19,374 bases of DNA from Mobilitalea sp. (GTDB taxonomy: Bacteria; Bacillota_A; Clostridia; Lachnospirales; Lachnospiraceae). Under the pieces are notes generated by a model. That model had not been told where the DNA came from. It was given only the letters and a program-made list of their open reading frames with translations, and searched no databases. This document shows positions 7,499 to 15,104 of this stretch, one piece after another; the stretch's first letter is position 1; the number at the start of each line of letters is the position of its first letter. Made by a program: the position numbers and the translations under genes. Location: the NCBI GenBank assembly GCA_029974875.1, contig JARKQP010000498.1:1-19374 (forward strand). Direction: 5' to 3'.

Positions 7499-7574
7499 AT
7501 TATAGCATATTGGTTTATGTATGACAAGAAAATCCATATAAGCCAGTCTATTCCTGCCCTATGTGGATTGCCGC
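7499..7574 (-). repeat. Repeat element copy B: hairpin plus promoter (upstream of the chemotaxis receptor)
   Basis: On the minus strand the order is the same as in copy A: an imperfect AATCCACATA/TATATGGATT stem, a T-rich tail, then TTGTCA (7522-7527), a 17-nt spacer and a perfect TATAAT (7499-7504). The shared core CATATTGG and the ACAAGAAAATCCA segment make homology to 5342-5419 clear by eye. This is the best promoter for the receptor gene. Confidence 0.78.
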
Positions 7575-7644
7575 AAGCTTGCTCGTAAAATATTTTAGAA
7601 AATCCGGGTACTAGTAATATAGGAATTTTAAGCCTTGACGAATA

Positions 7645-7697
7645 AAAAAGTATGTCAGGAAACCTGATTTCTCATGGTTTCCTTGACATACCTTTTA
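7645..7697. terminator. Strong terminator after the toxin-antitoxin operon
   Basis: TATGTCAGGAAACC (7651-7664) pairs with GGTTTCCTTGACATA (7676-7690), a 14-bp stem with a single bulged T and an 11-nt loop. On the minus strand it is followed by CTTTTTTATT, a proper T-run, so it ends the toxin-antitoxin transcript. The plus-strand tail (CCTTTTAC) is weaker. Confidence 0.9.
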
Positions 7698-7745
7698 CTT
7701 CAAGCTATATTCTACCTAATTATAAACCGTATCAAAACAGCCTTT

Positions 7746-8054
7746 TTATATCAGTTTTTCATAGTCACGGCGGGCGAAAAGCACTCTTGCTATCACAACG
7801 CGTTTTTTTGTTTCGTCTACCCAGTAAAACATAATATAGTTCCGAATAATTAATTTGCGGTATTCCAGCTTTAAGGGCCGGATAGTGACATGTACAGCGT
7901 TTGAATATGGAAAAGCCGCGAGCTTTTCGGCGACTTCCACCATCTCCTGGGACAGTTTTTCTGCCGCCGCAGGATTGCAAAGTTCATGGCTTATATATCG
8001 GGCGATATCTACCATGTCCTGCATCGCTATTGGTAAATACTCTATCTGGTACAT
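7746..8054 (-). CDS. RelE/ParE-family toxin of a type II toxin-antitoxin module
   Basis: The 102-residue protein has the compact RelE/ParE fold pattern. It starts MYQIEYLPIAMQDMVDIARYI, has a helical hairpin with AAEKLSQEM, and then strands through EYRKLIIRNYIMFYWVDE and VVIARVLFARRDYEKLI. RelE-type members cut mRNA on the ribosome and ParE-type members target gyrase; the sequence does not decide which. The C-terminal RVLFARRDYEKLI is typical of the plasmid-stabilisation branch of the family. The ATG lies 4 nt after the antitoxin's TGA, and GGAGG within the antitoxin's last codons serves as its ribosome site, so it is translationally coupled. A strong terminator follows the gene. Confidence 0.9.
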   Translation of the reverse strand: MYQIEYLPIAMQDMVDIARYISHELCNPAAAEKLSQEMVEVAEKLAAFPYSNAVHVTIRPLKLEYRKLIIRNYIMFYWVDETKKRVVIARVLFARRDYEKLI

Positions 8055-8058
8055 CTAA

Positions 8059-8334
8059 TCAGCCTCCAATAGCTTCTTTCATAGCCTGCAGCACTTCTTT
8101 AGAGGAAAATCTTTTATTGGTGTGTTCCGCCTCTCGCTCGGCTTCTTGTAATTTGAAATAGATTTCGCTTTCAAACTGCAAGTTCTGAAATGCTTCCATG
8201 CTTAAAACGACCATATCCCCATAACCGTTTTTTGTAAGGAAAACAGGCTGCGCTGTTTCATGTACCGTCCTTGATATTTCAGCAAAGTTATTACGTAAAT
8301 CCGATACTGGTCTAATATTATTCATTTCGTTCAT
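8059..8334 (-). CDS. Phd/YefM-family antitoxin
   Basis: From the ATG at 8334 this is a 91-residue protein whose N-terminus (MNEMNNIRPVSDLRNNFAEISR) and following strand (QPVFLTKNGYGDMVVLSMEAFQ) match the DNA-binding, dimerising part of Phd/YefM antitoxins. The charged C-terminal part (about residues 50-91) should wrap the toxin. Members bind their own promoter together with the toxin. I chose 8334 because AGGAGG lies 7 nt upstream; the longer frame to 8355 would include that site. It precedes the toxin gene in the usual order. The promoter at 8354-8382 contains a small palindrome suitable for autoregulation. Confidence 0.92.
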   Translation of the reverse strand: MNEMNNIRPVSDLRNNFAEISRTVHETAQPVFLTKNGYGDMVVLSMEAFQNLQFESEIYFKLQEAEREAEHTNKRFSSKEVLQAMKEAIGG

Positions 8335-8353
8335 ATAAGCACCTCCTGTTGAC

Positions 8354-8382
8354 ATTTTATCATAATTATGCTAAATTTTCAA
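8354..8382 (-). promoter_or_regulatory. Promoter of the toxin-antitoxin operon with embedded palindrome
   Basis: On the minus strand TTGAAA (8377-8382), a 17-nt spacer and TAAAAT (8354-8359) form a good sigma-A promoter. The spacer holds the 10-bp palindrome CATAATTATG (8361-8370), a plausible operator for the Phd-type antitoxin. It lies in the 83-nt gap after the MFS gene's stop. Confidence 0.7.
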
Positions 8383-8417
8383 CAGCCTTATTCTTCTGAT
8401 TTTCCATGCTTTTATTT

Positions 8418-9575
8418 TCATATCGTATCTGCTTTAGCGCATTTTATACTAACAATAAATAATATAACTAACAATCCTGCTATCAGCCATAAATTCAGAT
8501 TCCAATCCCCAAGCACATCATTGACCAGCCCCATTCCGATTGGCCCAAAGGCTGCTATGAAATACCCTACACTTTGGCTCATTCCGGAAAGCCCCATGGC
8601 ATCCTTTCCATTGGTTGTACGGAAACCAATAAATCCCATAGATAAAGCAAATCCCCCATTACAACCAAAACCCGCCAATATTGCAGCAACCAATAAAAGG
8701 GTGCTGTTTGTTGATAGAGCCATGAGAATAATGCCCGATAGAAAAACTGCCAGCAAACTAAAGGTCACTTTCCGTTGGTCTTTTTTCATCCCTGCCAAGG
8801 TAGGCACTATAAAAGATGCAGGAATTCCGGTTAAGGAAAAGCAGGAAACAGAGAATCCGGCTGTTGTTGCATCCAGACCTTTAAATTGAAATATAGTTGA
8901 CAGCCAGGCGGAACAGCTATAAAAAATCAAGGCTTCTATCCCCAGGAACAATGTAACACTCCATGCTATGCTGTTCTTCCATAAATTTTTCCCCTGCGCC
9001 CCAGAGGTATGGGTTTCTATTCCTATACTGCGTACCGGAAGCCAGACCAATACAGCAACGATAGCTACTAAGGCATAAATGCAGAGTGTGTTCCTCCAGC
9101 CCAACCCAGCCCGTGAAGCCAAAGGATAATTTAACCCTGCAGCTAATGCGGAAGATACCGCCAACCCCACAGAATTCAATGCTGTCACAAAACCATAGTT
9201 TTCAGGGTAAACTTTCTTAATAATCGCCGGTAATAATACGTTTCCGCAGGCAATTCCTGAACCGATTAAGGCCGTACCGGCATATAATCCTGGTATCCCG
9301 GCATAGGAACGTATCAGTATGCCTGCTGTAATGAAGGCAAAACCGCCAAATAGCACATTTGATGTCCCGAGCCTGTTATTTATTTTTCCTATCAACGGTG
9401 AAATAATGGCAAACATAATCATCGGTATCGTTGTCAGTAACCCGGAAGCAACGTCAGATAACCCCAAGTCGGGCTTTATCACTTTTAGTAATGATCCCAA
9501 TCCCGTAATCGATGGTCTTAAGCACATTCCGACCACAATTATCGCAATTAGTATGTATTTTTTTTGTTTTTTCAT
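8418..9575 (-). CDS. MFS transporter, CynX/NimT-like
   Basis: The 385-residue integral membrane protein has about twelve hydrophobic segments. It carries CynX/NimT-type features: a short basic N-terminus, GMCLRPSITGLGSLLKVI, LGLSDVASGLLTTIPMI, and loop GKINNRLGTSN in place of the MFS motif A. The substrate is not predictable; characterised relatives handle cyanate, nitroimidazoles or other small organic anions. It is the third gene of a probable operon after two paralogous esterases (32 nt from the previous stop), which hints at import or export of an ester or its product. The start region is unusual: AAGGAG is followed after one base by an ATG that opens an 8-codon frame (ATG to TGA), whose TGA overlaps the transporter's ATG. 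Confidence 0.88.
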   Translation of the reverse strand: MKKQKKYILIAIIVVGMCLRPSITGLGSLLKVIKPDLGLSDVASGLLTTIPMIMFAIISPLIGKINNRLGTSNVLFGGFAFITAGILIRSYAGIPGLYAGTALIGSGIACGNVLLPAIIKKVYPENYGFVTALNSVGLAVSSALAAGLNYPLASRAGLGWRNTLCIYALVAIVAVLVWLPVRSIGIETHTSGAQGKNLWKNSIAWSVTLFLGIEALIFYSCSAWLSTIFQFKGLDATTAGFSVSCFSLTGIPASFIVPTLAGMKKDQRKVTFSLLAVFLSGIILMALSTNSTLLLVAAILAGFGCNGGFALSMGFIGFRTTNGKDAMGLSGMSQSVGYFIAAFGPIGMGLVNDVLGDWNLNLWLIAGLLVILFIVSIKCAKADTI

Positions 9576-9607
9576 GCTTTTTCTTTTTTTATCATGCTCC
9601 TTACAAA

Positions 9608-10477
9608 TTATAATTGAAAGTATCGAATGCTTTCCCTTAAGGTTACATCCGCCCTGTCATGTCCATATCCCGGCAGGAAAACATAGGTCACTTTCCCACT
9701 GTCAACGGTATCCGCATACTTTTTGAACGCTTGAACCTTTTCACAACACATATCCTGGTCACCGCAGCAAAACAGCATTTGGGGAAGCTTCCTTTTCTCG
9801 GCCAGTTCCATAAACCTGTTCCAGGTACATTCCATAGAACCAAGATAATCCCTTACTGTCCCATATCTTGCTATCATGTTGATTTCTTTTAATGTAATGC
9901 CACATTCCGGATTGCCAAATTCCGTTGGAAAGCCGGTTGGATTCTCCATTGCCAGCTTCCGAAATTGTTCTCCTGATAAGTTCTGGTATGGCTCAAGAAA
10001 AGCAGCTTCCCTTACCGTACTTCCAAGTACAGCAATACGGCCGAACTTCTCCGGCTGATACAGTCCATACATAAGTGCTGCCGCACCTCCCATGGAAAAT
10101 CCCGTTAAATAATTATCCTCCTGCTCAGAAGATGCAGGAAATGTTTTATATATGTAAGGCATCAGCTCCTCAAAAAAGAAATCTGCAAAGGCATAACCGG
10201 TGCCAAACTCCATGTGGTTTGCAAAATCACTGTTCAGTCCGTTAGGCATAACCACCATAACCTCATGTCCCTGCAGCATATTAGCGATGTGTTCGTTCTG
10301 CAGGTAATCATCAAAATCGCAGGTACCGCCGTGCAGCAGCCACAAAACGGGGTATTTTCTGCCCACCGTAAAGTATTCATTCGGATACCTTCCCATCGGA
10401 ACCTCCGGAAGCAGGACGCATATTTCACTCTTCTGCATCAGCCTTTTACTTTTCATCTTTAAAACAATCTGATTCAT
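9608..10477 (-). CDS. Alpha/beta-hydrolase esterase (tributyrin esterase / esterase D type), copy 2
   Basis: From the ATG at 10477 the protein has 289 residues and an alpha/beta-hydrolase fold without signal peptide. The oxyanion-side strand is VLWLLHGGTCD (about 44-54). The nucleophile elbow is GFSMGG with Ser128. The acid is probably Asp242 (CCGDQD) and the base His273 (GYGH). The family (COG0627-like) cleaves short acyl or aryl esters, for example acetyl or feruloyl groups on sugars; the true substrate is unknown. GGAGGAGC precedes the ATG; a longer frame beginning with TTG at 10498 would overlap the stop of the previous gene and contain this site. It lies 17 nt after its paralogue and 32 nt before the MFS gene, in one operon. 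Confidence 0.88.
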   Translation of the reverse strand: MNQIVLKMKSKRLMQKSEICVLLPEVPMGRYPNEYFTVGRKYPVLWLLHGGTCDFDDYLQNEHIANMLQGHEVMVVMPNGLNSDFANHMEFGTGYAFADFFFEELMPYIYKTFPASSEQEDNYLTGFSMGGAAALMYGLYQPEKFGRIAVLGSTVREAAFLEPYQNLSGEQFRKLAMENPTGFPTEFGNPECGITLKEINMIARYGTVRDYLGSMECTWNRFMELAEKRKLPQMLFCCGDQDMCCEKVQAFKKYADTVDSGKVTYVFLPGYGHDRADVTLRESIRYFQL

Positions 10478-10494
10478 GTAGCTCCTCCATCGGC

Positions 10495-11346
10495 TCAAAG
10501 ATCATAATAATCTATAAAACATCCTATTTCTTTGTCAAAAAATTCAGGGGAATGTCCCACCCCCTCCGCAATTTTGAAATATACCTTATCTTCCACACCT
10601 AATTTTTTAACTAATTCCCTGAATTTTTTTGTGGCTTCATAGAACAAGTCCTGTGTTCCGCAAGCTACATAAATTCGCGGTAATGCCTCACTCTCCGCCA
10701 CCTCCGGGAATCTTCGCCACATGCATTCGGAAGAATCCAGGAAGTCTCTTATCGTTGGATATTTTGTGATTACGTTAATTTCTTTTAATTTAATCCCTTC
10801 CTCCGGCCTTCCATATTCCGTAGGGAAAGCAGTGCGGTCTTTCAATGCGATCTCTCTGAATTCCCTGGAATCCAAAGGCTCATATGCCTCCAGGAAAGCG
10901 GATTCCCTTAATGATGCCCCAAGTATTCCAATTGCAGAAAATCTCTCCGGTTTCTGAAGACCAAGGGAAATAGCTCCAAACCCGCCCATGGAAGCTCCTT
11001 CGATATAGTTATCCTCCCTTTTCCCAGATACCGGAAATGTTGCGTAGATAAAAGGCATCAATTCATCAAAAAAGTAAGCTGCAAAATTAAAACCTGTTCC
11101 AAACTGTTCATAATTTCCATAGTCACTATTCAGTGCTGACGGAATTACAATAATAACATCATGGTTCTTGATTATTTCATTAAAGTTAACGGAATATAAG
11201 TAGGTCCTGTGGTCTGCGCACGCCCCATGCAAAAGCCATACAACCTTATATTTCTTTTTACTGCTTATCTCCTCAGGCAGCAAAACAGTAATGTCCGTCG
11301 GCATAAACAAAATCCGGCTCATCATTCTCACCGTTGCAATATTCAT
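10495..11346 (-). CDS. Alpha/beta-hydrolase esterase (tributyrin esterase / esterase D type), copy 1
   Basis: From the ATG at 11346 the protein has 283 residues and the same layout as its neighbour: VVWLLHGACAD strand and loop, nucleophile GASMGG with Ser119, probable acid Asp233 (CGTQD) and His265 (GVGH). Both copies share the N-terminal phrase VLLPE, LNSD, FGTG, FF.ELMP and the block FPTE.G.PE.GI.LKEIN, so they are paralogues rather than convergent hydrolases. GGAGG lies 5 nt before ATG 11346 (MNIATVRMMS); the longer frame to 11376 would include this site. It is first in the three-gene operon with the second esterase and the MFS transporter. No clear promoter was found in the 96 nt upstream. 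Substrate unknown. Confidence 0.88.
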   Translation of the reverse strand: MNIATVRMMSRILFMPTDITVLLPEEISSKKKYKVVWLLHGACADHRTYLYSVNFNEIIKNHDVIIVIPSALNSDYGNYEQFGTGFNFAAYFFDELMPFIYATFPVSGKREDNYIEGASMGGFGAISLGLQKPERFSAIGILGASLRESAFLEAYEPLDSREFREIALKDRTAFPTEYGRPEEGIKLKEINVITKYPTIRDFLDSSECMWRRFPEVAESEALPRIYVACGTQDLFYEATKKFRELVKKLGVEDKVYFKIAEGVGHSPEFFDKEIGCFIDYYDL

Positions 11347-11442
11347 TTTGTCCTCCATCTGCCGCTTAAGCAGCATATAACTACAAATTTCATGCTTTAA
11401 ATAACTTTACCCCAGGAACTACTGGATAGACCCAAATAGGAT

Positions 11443-12051
11443 TTAAAAGTTTTCAAAATCATTGGTTATATCAATTCCACGAGGCAAATCCCGGCTTTTC
11501 CCGTTACTGTATTTTTCTTTTTTAATCTGCTTTGCAAGAAATAAGGTCATGCACAAACAAACTAATTGCATTACCATATGCCCGATTCGCAGGCTTGATA
11601 ATACTTCGCGGTACAAGATAGCCGTTATAATTTCACAGAGAAGAATGACCCCTATAAAAGCAGATAACAGGGAAGAAAGTTCTTTTAGGGATGGCACGGA
11701 CATCCTATATTCCCAAATGGTCATTTTCTTTTTTACCGTAAGCCGGCAAAACCCACCGAGGATAAGCCCCAAAAAAAGAAACAGACAAACCGACTGAAGC
11801 ATCGCAATATACTTCAAATAATTAGAAGGTATCTCCATCGACATGGAATAAATAAATATTCCGGCGGAAATTAATGTAATCAAAAAATAAAGTATCTTTT
11901 TCAGCTTCCATTCACCCTCGGGGCAGTCGGGAGAATAGTAAAGCCCTTCATAAACATATTCAATACGGCTTTTCATAGATTCATGATCCATTACAATTCT
12001 TCTTGAATAATCTTTATAATACATTTTGCGAAAATAACTTATCTTTTCCAT
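11443..12051 (-). CDS. Unrecognised four-helix membrane protein
   Basis: This 202-residue protein is not one I recognise. A basic, tyrosine-rich N-terminal region (1-49) is followed by four hydrophobic segments (about 51-72, 78-104, 125-147 and 156-176) and a short charged cytoplasmic tail ending TNDFENF. There are no catalytic-looking motifs. It has a clear ribosome site (GGAGG 7 nt before ATG 12051). It lies on the same strand as the opp operon upstream and the esterase operon downstream, but is separated from opp by a 61-bp tandem repeat that may contain regulatory hairpins. It may be a small membrane regulator or sensor partner; no function is claimed. Confidence 0.7.
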   Translation of the reverse strand: MEKISYFRKMYYKDYSRRIVMDHESMKSRIEYVYEGLYYSPDCPEGEWKLKKILYFLITLISAGIFIYSMSMEIPSNYLKYIAMLQSVCLFLFLGLILGGFCRLTVKKKMTIWEYRMSVPSLKELSSLLSAFIGVILLCEIITAILYREVLSSLRIGHMVMQLVCLCMTLFLAKQIKKEKYSNGKSRDLPRGIDITNDFENF

Positions 12052-12075
12052 ATCCCGCCTCCATGACTAATTTAT

Positions 12076-12199
12076 GATAACGGACATTTGGCCGTTGGGC
12101 CACCGGGTGTCTGATATAAAATGATCTTCATTTCACGCTAACGAACATTTGACCATTAGGCCACTCAATGTCGGATGTGAAATGATTTTCATTTCACGC
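12076..12199. repeat. 61-bp tandem duplication overlapping the end of oppF
   Basis: Two diverged copies with a 61-bp period cover 12076-12138 and 12137-12199. Shared blocks include TAACG, ACATTTG, GGCCAC and TTCATTTCACGC. Copy 2 contains the last codons and TGA of oppF, so copy 1 carries a non-coding duplicate of the gene end. Copy 2 forms a perfect 9-bp stem (GTGAAATGA 12177-12185, TCATTTCAC 12189-12197) that includes the stop codon. Copy 1 keeps a TGGCC/GGCCA stem (around 12088-12103). No T-run follows, so terminator function is uncertain. Confidence 0.85.
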
Positions 12200-13154
12200 T
12201 ATCCTTATTGATTTCCCTCACCCTACAGCAGGAAACATAATGTCCCGGCAAGATTTCTTCCAACTGCTGAGGTTCGTGGCAAGCCTCCGCTGCATACTGG
12301 CATCTCGCCGCAAACCGGCAGCCCGGCTTTGGATTAATGGGGGAAACCAGCTCGCCCTTTAACAAGACCCTTTCTTTGCCTCTGTTCAGCTCAGGAGTAG
12401 GAATTACGGACAGCAATGCCTTTGTATATGGGTGAAGAGGGTTTTCAAATAGTTCTATTGCTTCGCTTGTCTCTACGGCCTGCCCCAAATACATAACACA
12501 GATATCATCCGAGATATGGCGTACCACGGACATGTCATGTGTGACAAACATATAGGTCAGATTATATTCATCCTGTAAGTCACTCAATAAATTCAGGACC
12601 TGTGCCTGTATTGACACATCCAATGCAGATACCGGTTCATCACATACAATAAACTGGGGATCCATGGCAAGCGCCCTGGCAATTCCGATCCGTTGTCTGC
12701 GTCCGCCGTCCAATTCATGAGGATAGGAATGCATCATACGCTTATCTATTCCGACCAGCTCCATCAATTCCTTGGTACGGGTCAAAATCTGGCTGCTGTC
12801 ATACTTTTTCGTCATCCTAAGCGCTTCCTTCAGGGTTTTATCCACCGTCATACGGGGATCCAGGGAAGAATAGGGATCCTGGAAAATGATCTGCATCTCC
12901 TGTCTCAATGCACTGATTTCAGAGGCACTGACATGGGTAATATCCTTCCCGTCAAAATAGATGCTTCCCCCAGTACTTTCGTGCAGATGTATGATGGTTC
13001 TTCCCAGTGTAGATTTTCCGCATCCGGATTCCCCGACAACCCCTAAGGTTTTTCCCTTTTCAATTTTAAAGGAAACATCATCTACCGCATGAAGAACACC
13101 CTTGGATGTTTTGAAATATTTCTTTAAATTTTTAACTTCTATTAATGCAGACAT
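12189..13154 (-). CDS. oppF: ABC transporter ATP-binding protein, OppF/DppF type
   Basis: From the ATG at 13154 the protein has 321 residues and powers the Opp/Dpp-type importer together with OppD. Walker A is GESGCGKST (41-49), the Q-loop is FQDPYSSLDP (91-100), the signature is LDGGRRQR (148-155) in place of the usual SGGQRQR, Walker B is FIVCDEP (168-174) and the H-loop is VTHD (204-207). The C-terminal oligo_HPY part has HPYTKALLSVIP and cysteines at 279, 285, 292 and 309/310; comparable cysteines hold an iron-sulphur cluster in some Dpp ATPases. The start lies 2 nt after the oppD stop with GGGGA just upstream; the longer frame to 13211 would overlap oppD. Its last codons fall inside a 61-bp duplication. 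Confidence 0.93.
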   Translation of the reverse strand: MSALIEVKNLKKYFKTSKGVLHAVDDVSFKIEKGKTLGVVGESGCGKSTLGRTIIHLHESTGGSIYFDGKDITHVSASEISALRQEMQIIFQDPYSSLDPRMTVDKTLKEALRMTKKYDSSQILTRTKELMELVGIDKRMMHSYPHELDGGRRQRIGIARALAMDPQFIVCDEPVSALDVSIQAQVLNLLSDLQDEYNLTYMFVTHDMSVVRHISDDICVMYLGQAVETSEAIELFENPLHPYTKALLSVIPTPELNRGKERVLLKGELVSPINPKPGCRFAARCQYAAEACHEPQQLEEILPGHYVSCCRVREINKDSVK

Positions 13155-13156
13155 AG

Positions 13157-14176
13157 TTATTCCCCACACCTCCCTAAAGCGTTCATTTCCTTTGCTTTTA
13201 AGCAGCGACATAAGTGGCTGCCTCCAAGATCAAATAACGGCACGGTCTGATCCGAACAGCAATTTTCATCTGCATACCGGCACCGCGGTGAAAAATAACA
13301 GCCTTTTGGTAAATCCGTAGGATCCGGCGGCATTCCGTCAATGCTGTTCAGCCGTTTTACAGTACCTGTCATTTTAGGAATGGATCCGAACAATCCTTTT
13401 GTATAAGGATGTGTTTTATTTGAAAATATTTGTTCTGCAGAACCGTACTCCACAATTTGCCCCGCATAAATAACAGCAACGTAGTCGCAGGTCTCAGCAA
13501 CGATACCAAAATCATGTGTAATTAAAATCATTGCCATCTGCTGCTTTTTTTCCAGCTCTTTCATCAATTCCAACACCTGAGCCTGTATGGTTACATCCAA
13601 TGCCGTTGTGGGTTCATCTGCAATCAATAAACTGGGGCTGCAGGCCAATGCAATGGCGATAACAACCCTCTGCTTCATTCCACCGGAAAACTGATGGGGA
13701 TATTCATCAAAACGCTCTACAGGAATTCCCACCATCTCCAGCATCTTTTTCCCTTCTTTTCTGGCTTCTTCTTTTGATATGCCTTTATGTAGTTTAATTG
13801 CCTCTGCAATCTGCTTGCCCACCGTCAGCACAGGATTCAGGGCTGTCATGGGATCCTGGAATATCATTGATATTTCGCTGCCACGAATTTTTCGCATCTC
13901 ATGCTCTTGAACTTTTAATAAATCCTTATCTCCAAAAACCACTTCCCCGTTTTTTATCTTTGCCGGCGGATCAGGCAATATTCGCAAAATTGCTCTGGCA
14001 ATACTTGTTTTTCCTGCACCGGTCTCACCAACCAGCCCTAAGGTTTCACCCTTATCAAGGGAAAACGAAACATCATTCACGGCTTTTACTGTTTCAAAAT
14101 TCGAGCTGTATTCAACGTATAAATTCTTTACTTCAAGTAGTTTACGCCCTACTTCCTTATTCATTTCTTTTCCCAT
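13157..14176 (-). CDS. oppD: ABC transporter ATP-binding protein, OppD/DppD type
   Basis: From the ATG at 14176 the protein has 339 residues. Walker A is GETGAGKTS (50-58), the Q-loop is [10 protein letters not shown] (106-115), the signature is FSGGMKQR (163-170), Walker B is LLIADEP (183-189) and the H-loop is ITHDFG (219-224). The C-terminal oligo_HPY segment has [12 protein letters not shown] and Cys293, 299, 306/307 and 323, which in several Dpp ATPases bind a [4Fe-4S] cluster. GAGGAG lies 6-7 nt before this ATG; a longer frame to 14260 would run back into oppC and lacks a better site. It lies 13 nt after the oppC stop and 2 nt before oppF, in the standard B-C-D-F order. Confidence 0.94.
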   Translation of the reverse strand: MGKEMNKEVGRKLLEVKNLYVEYSSNFETVKAVNDVSFSLDKGETLGLVGETGAGKTSIARAILRILPDPPAKIKNGEVVFGDKDLLKVQEHEMRKIRGSEISMIFQDPMTALNPVLTVGKQIAEAIKLHKGISKEEARKEGKKMLEMVGIPVERFDEYPHQFSGGMKQRVVIAIALACSPSLLIADEPTTALDVTIQAQVLELMKELEKKQQMAMILITHDFGIVAETCDYVAVIYAGQIVEYGSAEQIFSNKTHPYTKGLFGSIPKMTGTVKRLNSIDGMPPDPTDLPKGCYFSPRCRYADENCCSDQTVPLFDLGGSHLCRCLKAKEMNALGRCGE

Positions 14177-14189
14177 AATCTGCTCCTCG

Positions 14190-15104
14190 TCAATCACGTA
14201 ATTTTGGATCCAATGCATCCCGCAGCCCATCACCAACCAAATTAAATGCCAGTGCCGCAATTATGATGAATATGCCAGGCGCTACGACTAAGTGCGGATA
14301 ATAGCGCAGATATGACTTACCATCAGTCAGAAGGGCTCCCCATTCAGGAGTAGGCGGTTGGATACCAAGTCCCAAGAAGCTCAAACTTGCAGATTCTATA
14401 ATCTTTCCGCTTAATCCACTGGTGAAAGAGATGATGACCTGAGGAACAATATTGGGAAGTATGTGCGCGAAAATCAACCGGCTATCACTGCAATCAATCG
14501 CCCTTCCGGCTTCTATAAATTCCTGATTGCGGATTTGAAGGATCAGCGCCCTTACAATACGGCAGGTGACTGGAACCGTTGTGACGGCCAAGGCAATTAC
14601 TGTGGAAAAGAAGCTGGCACCCAAGGCTTGGGATACAACAATTGCCATCAGGGTTGCCGGGATAGCCTGGAAAATATCACAAAACCGCATAATCACATCA
14701 CTTAATATGCCTTCAAAATAGCCGGAAACCGCACCGAGCAAAATTCCGGCTATAATGCCTACCCCCTGTGAAACAAATGCAATTGCCAGGGAATAGCGGG
14801 TTCCGTACAGCACCCTGGTCAGCAGATCCCTTCCTATCAGGTCTGTTCCGAAGGGATGTGCAAGGGACGGTCCCTTATGTGCATTCAGAGGATCGATGGC
14901 ATCAAAGTCATAGGGCGTTAAAGCCGGTGCAAATATGGCTATCAACACAAACAAAATAATGACGATCATTGAAACCAGGGTCGCCTTATTTTGGGAAAAA
15001 CGATACCAGCCTTCTTTCAGTGCTTTTATTCTGGATCTTTGTGCTTCTCTGCGCATTTCCTTTTGCTCATTCTGTATATTTATTGCATCCGTCTGGCTAG
15101 GCAT
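14190..15104 (-). CDS. oppC: ABC transporter permease, OppC/DppC type
   Basis: The 304-residue permease has the OppC N-terminal extension and first helix (about 41-62), then the conserved HPFGTDLIGRDLLTRVLYGTR block (83-103), about five further membrane helices, and the coupling loop near 198-218 (EAGRAIDCSDSRLIFAHILPN) that docks on the ATPases. IIESASLSFLGLGIQPP (235-251) is typical of this family. The ATG at 15104 overlaps the oppB stop region by 8 nt and has GGGAGGTG 7 nt upstream, so it is translationally coupled to oppB. Confidence 0.95.
   Translation of the reverse strand: MPSQTDAINIQNEQKEMRREAQRSRIKALKEGWYRFSQNKATLVSMIVIILFVLIAIFAPALTPYDFDAIDPLNAHKGPSLAHPFGTDLIGRDLLTRVLYGTRYSLAIAFVSQGVGIIAGILLGAVSGYFEGILSDVIMRFCDIFQAIPATLMAIVVSQALGASFFSTVIALAVTTVPVTCRIVRALILQIRNQEFIEAGRAIDCSDSRLIFAHILPNIVPQVIISFTSGLSGKIIESASLSFLGLGIQPPTPEWGALLTDGKSYLRYYPHLVVAPGIFIIIAALAFNLVGDGLRDALDPKLRD

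Noticed and set aside
7228..7527. 99-codon minus-strand ORF in the receptor leader
   Set aside because: Its ATG lies within the -35 hexamer of the best promoter, there is no ribosome site, and it has no recognisable family; a decayed gene remnant cannot be excluded.
5342..7574. Direct repeats as attachment sites or target duplications of a mobile element
   Set aside because: No integrase, transposase or terminal inverted repeats lie between them, and each copy makes sense as a terminator-promoter. They are too diverged for a recent insertion.
4250..12150. Shared ACGGACATT text in the 18-bp repeats and in the 61-bp duplication
   Set aside because: The common word is short (9 bp), the flanks do not align well and there is no functional link; probably coincidence.
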